64,000 bases of DNA, taken from positions 112,305,319-112,369,318 of the forward strand of contig CP136066.1 in assembly GCA_032622095.1 (NCBI GenBank), written 5' to 3'. Below, piece by piece: positions 13,297-25,400 of the stretch. The stretch comes from Siphonodentalium dalli (Eukaryota; Mollusca; Scaphopoda; Gadilida; Siphonodentaliidae). The notes under the pieces are model-generated. The model made no database searches. It was not told the DNA's origin and was given only the letters and a program-made list of their open reading frames with translations. The stretch's first letter is position 1, and every line of letters begins with the position of its first letter. The translations under genes were made by a program, and so were the position numbers.

Positions 13297-14742
13297 TGGT
13301 ACATTACGGGCTTTGCTAACCCATTTTCAACACAAATTTGAAGGAGTCAAAATAAAAGGATTCTGTTCAATTTTATGAGTAATCACAGCAACCAAACCCA
13401 TAAATGCACCATTTTAACAGTATAAGTCATGTGACGGATTATCTTAGAAATACAAAATGTGAACTTTATAGAGGTTTTAAAGAATATTTTTTTCGAACCC
13501 AAATCCAACTGGCAACATTTACACAAAATCAATATCTAAGAAAAAAATATGGAAATGTTAATGTGTACTGAATACTGTGAAGAACAATGAACAATAAAGT
13601 TATATTCATATTTACTAAGTGTTCTTTGAAAAACTTAAAGGTACTCAACCCGATAAAACTCCTCTCAATTACTATTTCAATGGCTTCGGGGGTCAAAAAT
13701 ATTTGATTCGAGTCGAGGAAGTCACCCATCAAAGCTCAGATTTGTTAGATATCGATTTTAGAAATCTATTATTTTTCATTATCGGGAATACTATCTGGCC
13801 CAGAACTCAGTCAAAATTGCGTTAAAATTACCACTTGATTTTAGAGTTATTCATCCTTGTCTGTTTGAATAGATTTGGAGTACACATCCAGAGCAGATTA
13901 CGGCAGTTATTAGTACTGATCTCGAGAACATAACAAATTTGAAAAATCAATATCTAATAACTCTGAGCTTTGTTTGATGGGTTCCTCGACTCGAATCAAA
14001 TATTTTTTACCCCCAAAGCCAAAGAAATAGTAATATAGGACCCTCTGATCGGATTGTTGTTGTTGGAATCTGTTGAGATGGGGACCCTCTTTACGGGTTG
14101 AGTACCTTTAATTAAAACCAGCTGTTTACAAATGGTAGATTCACTTCCCTGACTTGGAGCTGGCACTAGTGGCAGCAGTTGGTTAACTATTGACAGTGGT
14201 GAGTTGATAATATGATTTCTTAACTTCAATTTAGCACATCACCCTGTAACCACTAAATAGGTCACCAATCATGGAATAATCCCTTATGATCCAGTGGCCA
14301 CACAGGCTGATAACAATCCCAGCTGCACTGGACACAAGGTGACCCATAATCCACTCATCAAGTGTCACCTTCTGGACAGCATTACTGAGAAAGTAAATCT
14401 ACCATTTGTAAACAAGTGGTTCTGAGTAAATTTTTCAAAGAACGCTTGGTAAATATGAATATATTTTTATTGTTCATCATTCTTCACAGTGTTCAGTACA
14501 CATTCCCATATTTTTTTCTTTGATATATACTTCGTGTTTGTTGGCTTCAATGGGTTAAAAAAAATAGATTTTAAAAACCTCTATAAATTTAACTTTTAGT
14601 ATTTCCAACATAATCCATCGTGGATTATACTCTTAAAATTCTGCATCAATGAGTTTGGTTACTGTGATTTGTAATAAAAGTGAACATAATCCTTTATTTT
14701 GGGAAATTGGGTTTATAGCAAAGTCCTTACAGTTTACTGTAC
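13297..14742. mobile_element. Inverted-repeat element with ~340-bp arms
   Basis: Left sequence from about 13297 to 13634 pairs with 14420 to 14742. Matching blocks include 'gggctttgcta', 'aatcacagcaaccaaac', 'cggattatcttagaaatac' and 'tgaacaataaagttatattc'. The arms are diverged but collinear. The centre is occupied by a separate TTAA-flanked element (13639-14107). Outer boundaries are approximate and no TSD was resolved. Confidence 0.6.
13639..14107. mobile_element. TTAA-flanked MITE, AGGTACTC family, copy 1
   Basis: TTAA at 13635-13638 and 14108-14111 flank TIRs beginning AGGTACTCAACCCG. Inside, 'atttgattcgagtcgagga' (about 13701) pairs with its complement near 13985. Copies 2 and 3 lie at 33727-34076 and about 48887-49335. 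A TTAA duplication fits piggyBac or Kolobok; a TA duplication with an AAGG end (Tc1-like) fits equally well, so the superfamily is open. Confidence 0.7.
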
Positions 14743-16639
14743 CGTACAGTGTAGAGTCTAACTTGTGTAAGTGTAACCAGGCCCGCCGCCCAGGGACTCG
14801 GTCTCACTCTCATGCAGTCCAGATGGCAAATCAATTTAATCATGCCAAATGTGACTATTGTGAGAATTCAGCTACATGTACATGTACAAATTACTGCAAT
14901 CAGCTAAAGTAACGTAGCTGAATTCAGCTTTATATTTTACTCTCAAATGGGCTGTTTATCGGTAATTAACTAGAAACGCGAATGACAATATGTTGTTGTC
15001 TGTAAATTCCTCCATTGTCATCTGAGAATCCTGTAGAACAGGTAAATTTGAGCTCTAGCTGCTACACGGTTTTTGGTTGTCCACCTGCACCTAAACAGTT
15101 AATGCACAAATAGGATGGAAACACAGTAAGAACAGCTAGGAAAAAGCAGTTTCCGTATTAACCACTAATCAGGTCTGGCAATTTATCATGCTGTTATAGG
15201 CCTCTGGCCCATAAGCCATGCCTTCTACAGAGCCCCGTTGTTATTGTGTATAATATGCATACTTTGGTTTTTCAATAAAAATCACTTCAGTTCAGTTCAA
15301 ATGTGAGAATACAGCTACAATTCAGCTAACCTAGCTGAATTCTGGGACTAATATAACAAATAATATTAATCCCAGCTGAATTCAACTATATATATTCTAC
15401 TCTCAAACCGGCTAATATGTAGAATCTCTGGGTTAGTAAATAGTATGTGCTCAAGTCAAGAGTCCAAGCTCCAATAATTAGAGACATTTGTATATGTTGG
15501 TTTGTAGTGAAGCGCATATGAGAATCAAGCACGGATTGCTTCAGACATGTAGCAAAAGTTAGTTTAAACTTAGCTGATATTGATCATCATTATGGGAAAT
15601 TATATTGTCCATGATCCGATATAGACCCTCCAAATTCTTACACCATAAAGCTATGCATTGACTTTCACTACTCTTTTGATATGCAGCTTATTGATCAGTG
15701 AACAACTTATCTTCTCAATACTATTGACTGTATCCTCATTAAATTGTACTAAGTCCGAAATAAGGTCGTAAACAGTGATTTGCTTATTGAGATTGGCCAC
15801 TGTTCCAAACACGACCGCAACAATATATCAACGGCTCGGCCATCTCCGCTTTTGCATGGAAATAACCTCTTCCATAAATATACATATATGCCAGCTATTT
15901 TGTGCATCAAAACTAGGTTATGCCATTCTCCAATCACTTTCAAACAAATCAAAACCATCACTCGTTTTGTGACAAAGACAAAGTGTTGCATTTTGTAGAC
16001 ACGGCGATGTTAATCATGTGTGAAAACTCACGATGGCGATCGATGTCGGTCATAACGGTTTAATCACTCTTTTATGCATTGTGGAGTACCTTGAAAACTA
16101 TATTTAATACAGTATTCAACACCAAAGATGCAATGTCTTTATCAGTTCCGGAAATAGTAATCTGGTGCTGCTTAAACTCTTTGCTGCTATGGTGTCCGCA
16201 ACTATTACGGACCTAAATTTCTCACCATGTGCGATATGGTCCGTAGTACCTACGGACATACTTCAGCACACCAGCAGTAGGCCATTATCCATAACTAGAA
16301 GTTTAGAACTCAGAGATTGGTACATCGGAATAACTGTATTTAGAAGTTTCAAACCGTGTATGATGTTCCATGATTGTTAACGATATGAGTCAGTTCTATG
16401 GTTTTTTGTGATATTCCCGTTATATTTTTCCGCTGGAAATGGCAATAACGTCAAGAGCCCAGCACACGGTGTCATAAGATCATTTAGCAATGAAGAGGTT
16501 AAACGAAATTTGATTGGTGCTCTAAAATTATTAAATAGTTGAAAAGGGGGACATCTCTATTATCTAGCCCAAGATTAACAGAGCGAGCACAACTCACCAC
16601 TGTAGCTTACTGCACACTATCTGTATAATAATGTTACGA
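14743..16639. other. Gene-free stretch
   Basis: Only short chance frames on both strands. Palindromic AGCTGAATTC words occur near 14865-14930 and 15310-15390. No exon supported. Confidence 0.4.
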
Positions 16640-17040
16640 ATCAAGGGCAGATCCAAGGGGGGGGGCTAATTTTCACCAGAGCAAGGAATTTTTGGGACAT
16701 GTTCTGGCGCTATTTGTCTCTGAGTGTCCGAAGTTTCTGCACTGAATATTGCAACATACATGCATGTAAATACATCAGTTTACATGTTTACATTACTCAA
16801 CATATATAATTACATAGTATTTTAACTGTGGGTTGAAATTACTTCAATTTGGTAATATGTACATCCATGCAAGGGCGGATCTAACATCCCAAGATATGGG
16901 CGCCCCACGGCCTATTTTTCGCCATGCAGAGCAAACAATTTCTGCGACATTTTGTTTCGAAATGTTGGAAAATATCTCGCCTGGCGCCAAGTTTTGGGTG
17001 CCTGAAGTTTCAACACTGAATATTTCTATAAATATAGCAA
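16640..17040. repeat. Diverged direct duplication, ~225-bp unit
   Basis: Two successive copies begin 'caagggc(a/g)gatc' (16643 and 16871) and run through 'catgcagagcaa'/'ccagagcaagga', 'gaagttt' and 'actgaatatt'. No coding function seen. Confidence 0.5.
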
Positions 17041-17428
17041 TGCTAACTGAGGTGTAAAAATTTAGACAATTACATCTATATGTATAGAGTAAATGAATAG
17101 TAAATATGAGTCAACTACACTGTTATACAATGGGTTATACAATGTAGTCCGTTCATTCAATAGAATGGAGATTATATAAGTATATATCCGACTGTCAGAT
17201 CATTGAATGCTCTGACTATAACGCACTGCAGCAGTATCATTATAAAGACATAATTATATGTCATACAATGTACTATTATGATATACATGTATACATATTA
17301 TCTTCTCAGGTCTGGATGTAACCAGGATGTAGCTGAACAGTGATTGGAACACAAGTGTGAGATATTTTTTGCTGAAAAACTTTGTTTATACTGATAAAAC
17401 GAGTACATGATATTGGTGGCTTATTATG

Positions 17429-17537
17429 TAGTCCAAGTCTTCTTGTACTAAAACCAGCTAAGATATTGGGATGGCGATGCTGGCCGCATCGCCATCCCAA
17501 TATCTTAGCTGGTTTTAGTACAAGAAGACTTGGACTA
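17429..17537. mobile_element. 109-bp perfect hairpin with 9-bp TSD
   Basis: Arms 17429-17480 and 17486-17537 are exact reverse complements over 52 bases, separated by the loop TGGCC. CTTATTATG flanks it directly at 17420-17428 and 17538-17546. It is therefore a complete foldback MITE with ends TAGTCC/GGACTA. The zero divergence of the arms suggests a young insertion or gene conversion. The two overlapping antisense open frames here come only from the palindrome. Confidence 0.85.
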
Positions 17538-17546
17538 CTTATTATG

Positions 17547-18009
17547 CTGGTGCAGCATGAAGGCTGTTATAGGTGTATAAAACTGAAAAATTCAGCATGG
17601 GCAATGGGGTAAAGTGGATAGATGCATTGTATTGCCAGCCCAAACACCTCTACTAGAAGCCAGGATTTTGTGACTATTCAGTCTTAATTAAAACAAATTC
17701 TCCCATTGCATGCACCGGCCCAAACCATAGGTGACCGTATGACCTCGGGCCTATTCCATGCATGTCCGGCACTCCAAATCATTTGTCGCCCAGATAATTC
17801 ACTATCATTTGCACAGACTTTCAGATAAAATAAGTTCATGATCAAACACACTCCCCCCATGCGTGAATGATGTGCGAACTGGGAGAGAGTTGGTGGTGAT
17901 GTTAAGACTTGCCCTCACACAAATTGAACTAGCGGCTATATAATTATATAAGCTGACCAATTTGTTGTCCGCCGACCCAACGGGTTTGGAAGACTATTAT
18001 AATCAGCAC
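17547..18009. other. Gene-free spacer
   Basis: No exon, RNA or element end recognised between the hairpin element and the tandem array that follows. Confidence 0.4.
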
Positions 18010-18730
18010 GTCTGTGTGTCCATTCGTGTGTGCGTGCGTCCGAGGTTTCCGGATGATAACTTTAGTTAGAGTGAACCAAATTAAATTAAATTTGGTATGT
18101 GGGTTTACTAACAGAAAAGACAGGTCAAGTTCGAATTCTGGTTCCGTCCGCAAAGTTAGTTTCCGGATGATAACTTTAGTAGAGGTATATTACTTTCTCC
18201 CAGCAAAACACAGGTCAAGTTCGAACTTGGGTTCTGCCCGACCATTTTTGACAGAGTTATGCCCCTTTTTCGACATAGAAAATTCAGTTTTTCTTCTGTT
18301 TTTTGGTTTCCGGATGATAACTTGATTTTGGATTGTTTATATGCAAAACTCGTTTTTTTATGGATTACTTATATCAAAATACAGCTCAAGTTCGAATTTG
18401 GTTTAATCCGATAATTTTTGCAAGAGTTATGGCCCTTTTTTGTCCGCCGACCCGACCTATAAAACCCCTAAAGTTGGTATTCGGATGATAACTTTAGTAC
18501 AGTTAATCAGATTTAAACCAAATTTGGTATGTGTCTTTCTCCCAACAAAACACAGGTCAAGTTCGAATTCGGGTTCCGGCCGCCAATTTTCACCAGATTT
18601 ATGTCCATTTTTTACTTAGAATTTTTGGCAATTTGAGGTTTCCGGATGATAACTTTAGTAAATGTGTACTGAATGAAATTAAATTTGGTATGTAGGTTTA
18701 ATAGCAAACAACGGTTGTATCAAGCTGACG
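18010..18730. repeat. Tandem array of 'ttccggatgataacttt' units
   Basis: Four to five diverged units with 'ttccggatgataactttagt' (about 18046, 18161, 18308, 18480, 18640), 'aaatttggtatgtg' and 'caggtcaagttcgaatt', spaced about 115-190 bases. The same family, more decayed, lies in BCS1L intron 2 at 28020-28450. Confidence 0.75.
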
Positions 18731-21700
18731 CTTGGAGGCGGACATGAGGTCTACCGACCTTTTATTGTATTTTGGAACACATCCCTGTACATGTAACTGG
18801 GGTGAAATCACAAGAGTTTGATCTTCCATCACAAACTGTCCATGCATAGTATATTATACTTATAGTATAAGATAACTTACAACAATGATGCTGCCAGTGT
18901 TAGGGACATGACAAAAAAAATGAAGCTCAAATGAATGTTCAGATGACCACGATTCAATTGTAAGTGGATAGATTTCCATCGTGGGTAGTCACCAGTAGTT
19001 AGACTGTGCATGCTGATGGCAAGATCACGAGTAACAAATTATATCAAGCACTGTTTGATTTTAGATGCGAAATCATGGCGTATCCTTGTTAAAGTAGTTT
19101 ACCTCCACTTGCGACGGAATCGCAGTCGTGTGAACATATACATGTACATTGTAGATGGAAAGATCATAGGGTAGTCAATCACGTGGTTAACCATGGCTTA
19201 CGAACAACCGATGATAACCTTCATACCTTATAGATCTGCGACAACATCGCAATCATGTGAACAAGCTATCCATGATTTTGTCGGGCCCGATTCCTCCACT
19301 ACGATTGAATCGTGGTCGTCTGAGCGTTCACTAAAGCTGCGGGTAATGGGATTACTCAGCCACGGAGACAACTAGGGCAGGAATATCTGAGATGACTCAG
19401 TCTGGCCATATTCTGGGCGACTATCTCATACTGTATATACACTATTTTGCTGTAACAACTCTGTAAGAGGGCAATTTATTGTGTTTATACAAATTGAAGT
19501 GTCAGTTGAAGACAAATAAGGTGGTAGCAGTAGGAATCTGTTGGACCACATTTTCATGCACTTGGTGACGCAATGGATGGAGGAACAGTCAAGTATGACT
19601 TCTGCTTACCAGTATGGTACTTAAGAACCTGACCGATGTCAACAAAAAGACGCTTGAGTGTCATTAAATGGACCTTGACTGTGTTATGTCACTGCTTTTT
19701 GTTTGAGAATGTGATCTCTGCAGAGGTGTTGGATCTTCACATGACATAGGACAATTGATGTTAGTTTTTTGGATTTTAAACTGGACTGATTATAGAAGAG
19801 ATTTTTAGTATTCGATCCTGTTGTGATATGTCAGAACTTGGTTCACACCACAGTTAGTGCTCTGACATAATAGTCTAGTCAGATTTGTGTTTGGTGTAAA
19901 GATGTGCTTCTCTGACAAGTCCTATGGGCCCAAAATGTTTAACACCTTACTATGTTGAGCTATGGGATAGGCAAATGGTGAACACTCTCACCTACGCTTT
20001 CTTCGACTCATTTTATTTGTATCTAATATTTCTACTGGGCCCAAAGAATGGATATCTTATTTAACTGGTGGGCAGTGTGAAAAAGTCGAAAAGATGACAC
20101 TTCATCTGCCTTGTTCATCCAGGCATATTCATGTGTGATAAATAGTTTATCTGTGAATAAACTGTAATAATGCAGCTTGTGTTACCAATACTGAACCCCA
20201 CCAGAGGCTGTGATAATTCGGAGGTACAACAACCCTGGAGATTCCTATATCCCCTAGAAGGCCGACGTCAGGGAATTGCCAGCGGTTCAAATAGAAGTGG
20301 GTTTGCCAGGTTTTGCACCTCTCAGCCACCATTCTGTGCCTATGATGATATCTGGCTTGATATAGTTGATTGCAGCTGTGAAGTTGATTGCAGCTGTGGA
20401 TTCCATCCAAACGAATATGTTGGATGGTGTTTGTGTTTCTCAGCAACCATGTGATGTTTGCTTAGGTCAATAGAGAATTTCAGCAAATGTCTGTTATAGT
20501 GGTCGCTAATTTCTCACACTCCCGTTATTCAGGTGGTATAACTCTTTGGGCAAGTTTAAGGTCTTTACCATTATATGATGGTATTGGAGGTATTTACAGA
20601 TACCATACTCGTTTTTTCCGGTGCCTGCTGATATGCTTCTGGTGAACTTCATAGTCACAGTATTATCGATAGAAATGTAGCTTAGGACAGGTTGGGTCTC
20701 CTGTTGTTATGACAAGAGTGTCGCAAAACACTTTAAAATAACATTATTTTCTTTTATAATTTAATTCAGTGTAAAATTACAATTCCAGGTATGGAATGTT
20801 GACAAAGGTACATGTTGTAAGTAAACTCGAGGCACAAAATAAATTCTCAATTCTACTTTTATATGTTTGATGTTGAAACATGTAAGCAGTTGACTTCACC
20901 CAACTATAAAAGAAGCAAAAACTCTTATGGTGATGCCGATAACAGAAAATAATGACATTTCTTGCCATATTCGAATATAAATTTTGTAGAGGTGCAGTTT
21001 TGTATGACACTTTTCTCATAACAACCCGGGACATAAGCTCCATTTCTATCAATACAATGTAACACTATGACTAAATATCTGGTCTGCTTGATGATATGGC
21101 GAAATAATATAATTACTTTGAATTACGTAGAAAAAATGCACACTGAGAGTGTGTTAACTACTGCGAAAGGAACGTGGCACCTAACTGCAATCAAGTGATT
21201 ACAGAGTGTGAACATGAACTTCATGATCATGTCATGAATGATGAAGTTGAACAGGACTATTAAGTTGCCATCTTGCCCTTAATTGAGTAGTGTGCAGTAG
21301 TGTAAATATAGAATGTCGATGACTTAGTTCAAAATGAACATAGTACTAAATATAATATCTTTAGTATTACCTTCAATCTTGAACTAGATCTATTATAGTA
21401 ATGCCCTAAATAATCAACTCCTTAACCACAGCAGAATTATGTGTAATTTTTCAGGATTTAGTCGGATGACGTTCACCTCGACCATGAAACTGGAACCATA
21501 AAACAAGAGCATCATCACACATCACAACTTCACAAGACTAGTACATGTGTGTGAATGGATTTGTCAACATGGCGACACTTGTTCTGCTCTGGCACTCATG
21601 CCGTATCGACTAACCTATTCACATCTGTTCTCTGTATATCTTCAATCATGTGCTATTTGAAAATGATATTCGTTGTTTCATATTAAAAGGAATTTTTACT

Positions 21701-21804
21701 ATTTACTGGGCTCAAGTTATTCAAGGCTTGCTATTTTTCTGTTTTTGTATCATTGACAAAAGACTGAATATTTTAAAGTCTTTAAAAAGATAGATTTAAC
21801 TAAC
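18731..21804. other. Three kilobases with no recognised gene
   Basis: No recognisable domain in either strand. Two overlapping antisense frames near 20150-20454 (94 and 99 codons) lack a splice context or a familiar motif. A solo half of the 33146-33357 MITE family ('taatgccctaaa', 'ctccttaaccacag', 'taatttttcaggattta') is at about 21395-21465. A 5' untranslated exon of BCS1L must lie upstream of 22418 and may be here. Confidence 0.45.
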
Positions 21805-21808
21805 TTAA

Positions 21809-22031
21809 CCCTTTCTATACAGAATTGGATTCTCCCACTCAGTGATGAATGTATACATTGGAATGGTCTATTATTCATCTGGAGGGTTTTAGGAAAAATC
21901 GATAACAAAAGTACAGAAAGAGTCCTATTTATTCAGGAGAAATGTTCAGATAATAAGTTCAACAAATGACCTTATTATCTGATCTTTTCCAAAGGAAACT
22001 ACTCGTCAATGATTATGTAGTTTATAAAGGG
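21809..22031. mobile_element. piggyBac-like MITE 1 (TTAA TSD)
   Basis: TTAA at 21805-21808 and 22032-22035 bracket ends CCCTTTCTATA and TATAAAGGG. A CCC start with a TTAA duplication is the piggyBac signature. No coding capacity. Related fragments occur at about 24148-24235, 26360-26400 and 52020-53239 (the last split by a hAT insertion). Confidence 0.75.
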
Positions 22032-22035
22032 TTAA

Positions 22036-22374
22036 CCCTTTGGCGAGTAGAACGACGTATATGTCGTCTATCGGATGAGGAGTAGAACGACATATATGTC
22101 ATTTCAGGAAGTGTTATTTTATGTAGACATAACTTCAATAAATCATATGATTTATAAATGATTTGTGTAGGACTTATTTTGATTAATATAATGTCCCGAA
22201 TGTATAAGTGCAAATGATTATGATAACACATGTTAACAAAAAATGCACATAAATTAAAACGAATTATTGGACACTTTTGACCCAAACTTGTTAATAATTA
22301 TTTTGCTATGAGTATTATACGTTAAATTTACTCATGACGTCATGTATATGACGTTATAGATACTCTCCAAAGGG
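22036..22374. mobile_element. piggyBac-like MITE 2, abutting MITE 1
   Basis: Ends CCCTTTGGCGAGTA and the complement of CCCTTTGGAGAGTA, flanked by TTAA at 22032-22035 (shared with MITE 1) and 22375-22378. Inside are repeats of 'gagtagaacgac' with 'tatatgtc'. It ends 43 bases before the acceptor of the first coding exon of BCS1L. Confidence 0.75.
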
Positions 22375-22417
22375 TTAAACCACCGGTATCTCTTTCAGCT
22401 TTCTGTTTTTATTTCAG

Positions 22418-22447
22418 CTTACAGAACACTGAAAGAAGGAATTAAAC
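22418..22447 (+). other. BCS1L: BCS1L 5' untranslated end of the first coding exon
   Basis: A pyrimidine-rich acceptor ending 'tttttatttcag' at 22417 precedes the start codon by 30 bases, so the first coding exon starts inside the 5' untranslated region and at least one non-coding exon lies upstream. That exon and the promoter were not identified. Confidence 0.6.
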
Positions 22448-25400
22448 ATGACAATTGCTGAACTAATATTATCTTTGAAAGACAATCCTTATTTTGGAGC
22501 TGGATTTGGGTTGTTTGGTGTTGGCATGGCAACTGCTTTGGGACGTAAAGGATACCAGTATGGCTCTGTCCTATTCAGGAGGCACTGTGTGATGACATTG
22601 GAGGTAACCAGTAAAGACAAGTGTTATGATTGGATACTTGAATGGCTAGGGTCTCATAGGAAGTCAATTCGCCACATATCTGTTGAAACGACCTATAGCC
22701 AGACAGAATCAGGAAAGGTGAACACCAAGTTTGATTTCGTTCCTAGTCCTGAGACTCACTTTTTCACACACAACAGTATGTGGATCAGAGTCGAGAGAAC
22801 ACGAGAGAAACAAATGATTGATATGAACAGAGGAACTCCATTTGAAACCGTTGTTTTGACCACTCTTGCACTTAACAAAAATATTTATCATGATATTCTG
22901 GAGGAGGCGCGGCTCATGGCTTTAACCAAGTTAGAAGGGCGGACACTTATGTATACAGCAATGGGTGGTGACTGGCATCTGTTTGGACTTCCAAGGAGAA
23001 AGCGGCCTTTAGACTCTGTTGTGCTTGATCATGGAATATCTGAGCGCATTCTCACTGATATTAAACGGTTCATTTATAACCCCGCATGGTACAGAGACAG
23101 GGGCATTCCATACAGGAGAGGCTATCTGTTACATGGTCCTCCAGGCTGTGGAAAATCAAGCTACATCACAGCTTTAGCAGGTTGGTATTTAGAATGTCAT
23201 TGCCATATCCCCAACAGTGAAGATATAGATATGTTCTTAATATGAATACAACCATGTGTATACAATCATTGAGTCTGATTAGAAGCCAATTTGATGAGCT
23301 ATGAATAATATAAATTTTGTATTGCTGCATTAAATGCATAGGATACATGTAAATTTAGAGCGGTCGGCACAAGTTACTGCCTGAACATTTGGCTCTCCAG
23401 ATATATTTATGACACATGTATGTTCGACACTCAATCAGGGATGTTGCTAGAAGGTCTTTGTTCAGGAGCTGTCGAACTTGGAATTTCCACCTTCGCCCCC
23501 TTGAACCTGACTAAAATTCCCAGAATTTAATTTGGAGCTCCTCACATGGGTTCGACTTTTCAAACGGGTACCTCAATATTTCAAACTGTTGGAATTTGTT
23601 TCTACATAACACCCTTTATGATTGGATATTTTCAACTGATGGCCATTTCATTCCAAAAATTCGAGTAAAAGTCTGCTGTAAAAGTAGGAAAATATAATCG
23701 TCTGAAATGGTCTGAAAACAAGATATATCATATTAGTTGATAGTTAGAAAATCAAACAACTTCAATCAAATTTAAATCTGATATTCCTAACTGCTGTGTG
23801 AGGCATGAAATTTCCAACTACAGGAAATTTTGACCCAATATTGGTTTTTGTCCAATAATTTGTGATGTTTTCCTCAGGCAAGCGTATTTGAGCACTTCGA
23901 TAGAAATTACACAATACAAAACTGTTATATATTTACATTTATTATTTGGCTAATTGATACTTACAGGTGAGCTTGACCACAGCATATGTGTGTTGAATCT
24001 GAGTGAGAAGGGAATGATAGACGACAGGCTCAACCATCTGATGGTCAACGCACCTGAACAGAGTATTATTCTTCTTGAGGATATTGATGCAGCATTCGTC
24101 AGTAGAGATCTCGCAAAGGAGAGTATGTATAGGTCCTATTGTCTTTAAACCTTTCATTACCGAATTGATTATCGTGTTATAATGGTATTCATTGGAATGG
24201 TGTATTATTCATTTGGAGGGATTTTCAGGAAATATAAGCTGATACACTGGGGATCATATACGCTGCGGGGAAATAATTTTTGATAGATGGCACTCAGGTG
24301 ATAATCATCGGGTTGTTTTTGGTCTGAAAGTCTTCCATTAACCACAGTATTCAACGACACAAGGTATTATTGTGCATGGTTTTTTAAAATAAAAGTGTTT
24401 GGGTATCTACGGTCAACAAAAATATGTTAGGATAGTAGGACGGCTGCATATCCTGTCATTATACTACTGTGTTTACAAGTGATAATTAAAGCTATATTTA
24501 AATTGTGTACATGTGCACATATACATTTGGACATGATAATAATAGTTGTACATTTTTTTGTGACCCCCAATGTCATTGGCGTCATGATGTGTCAATGGTT
24601 TGAGAATGAGACTGAAGTATCAGTACCAGGTCCTGTTGTTGCTTCGACATGATGATAAAATGTAGCCTACATGTAGTTCACACGTAGTGTTATGGCTATA
24701 TATATAGATTATAAATTAGAAATAGATTTTATTAAATTCTCTGAATAGGTGTAATGTGGGTTGGGTTCGATCATTGAAGGCAATCTATAGTTCATATACA
24801 TAATTTATCATGCAGATGTCTGTGCAATGTTGTACGGGCCTCTGGAATATAAATGTTATCTACATGCTCTGAATGAGTCTTCAAGTCTGCATTTTATTCG
24901 ACCCTATATAGAAGGTGGTCTAGGAAAAATGCATGCTTCATGAGAAACGCTCAAACGGACCTGGCCCTCAGCGGAATTGTATGCCCTCACCTCTTCTAGA
25001 ATGTAGTTATGTGAAACAATATTCAAAAAGGGGATCAACAGACAGATTGTACAATGGAGATAGCAATAAAACAGCATTTGTTGTTGATTATAAATTCTTT
25101 TCCAAATGCTGAATGATTTCTCTAACAATGAACCGAAATGCATCATTTTCCAGCGCCAATGGAATGCCGCCTGCAAATCAACAAACCAAAGCATAATGGT
25201 ACCACAATGTTATCACTTGAACCTTTTTTTTTATGCCTGAATGATATTAAAAAATAGAACTGAGATGATAATCGTTAACAAACATTCTCCTGTCACACAT
25301 ATGAACCCCAGTGTGATGGAGGACAGATAATAAAGTGCAGAAGGATTCATAGTCATTGGTGCGAAGGCCCTTTGTTGCACTTAATATCTGAACATTTCCT

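Noticed and set aside
13639-14107. Firm Tc1/mariner assignment for the AGGTACTC family
   Set aside because: TA plus AAGG and TTAA plus AGG read equally well at two copies, and the third copy has CTAA, so the superfamily cannot be decided here.
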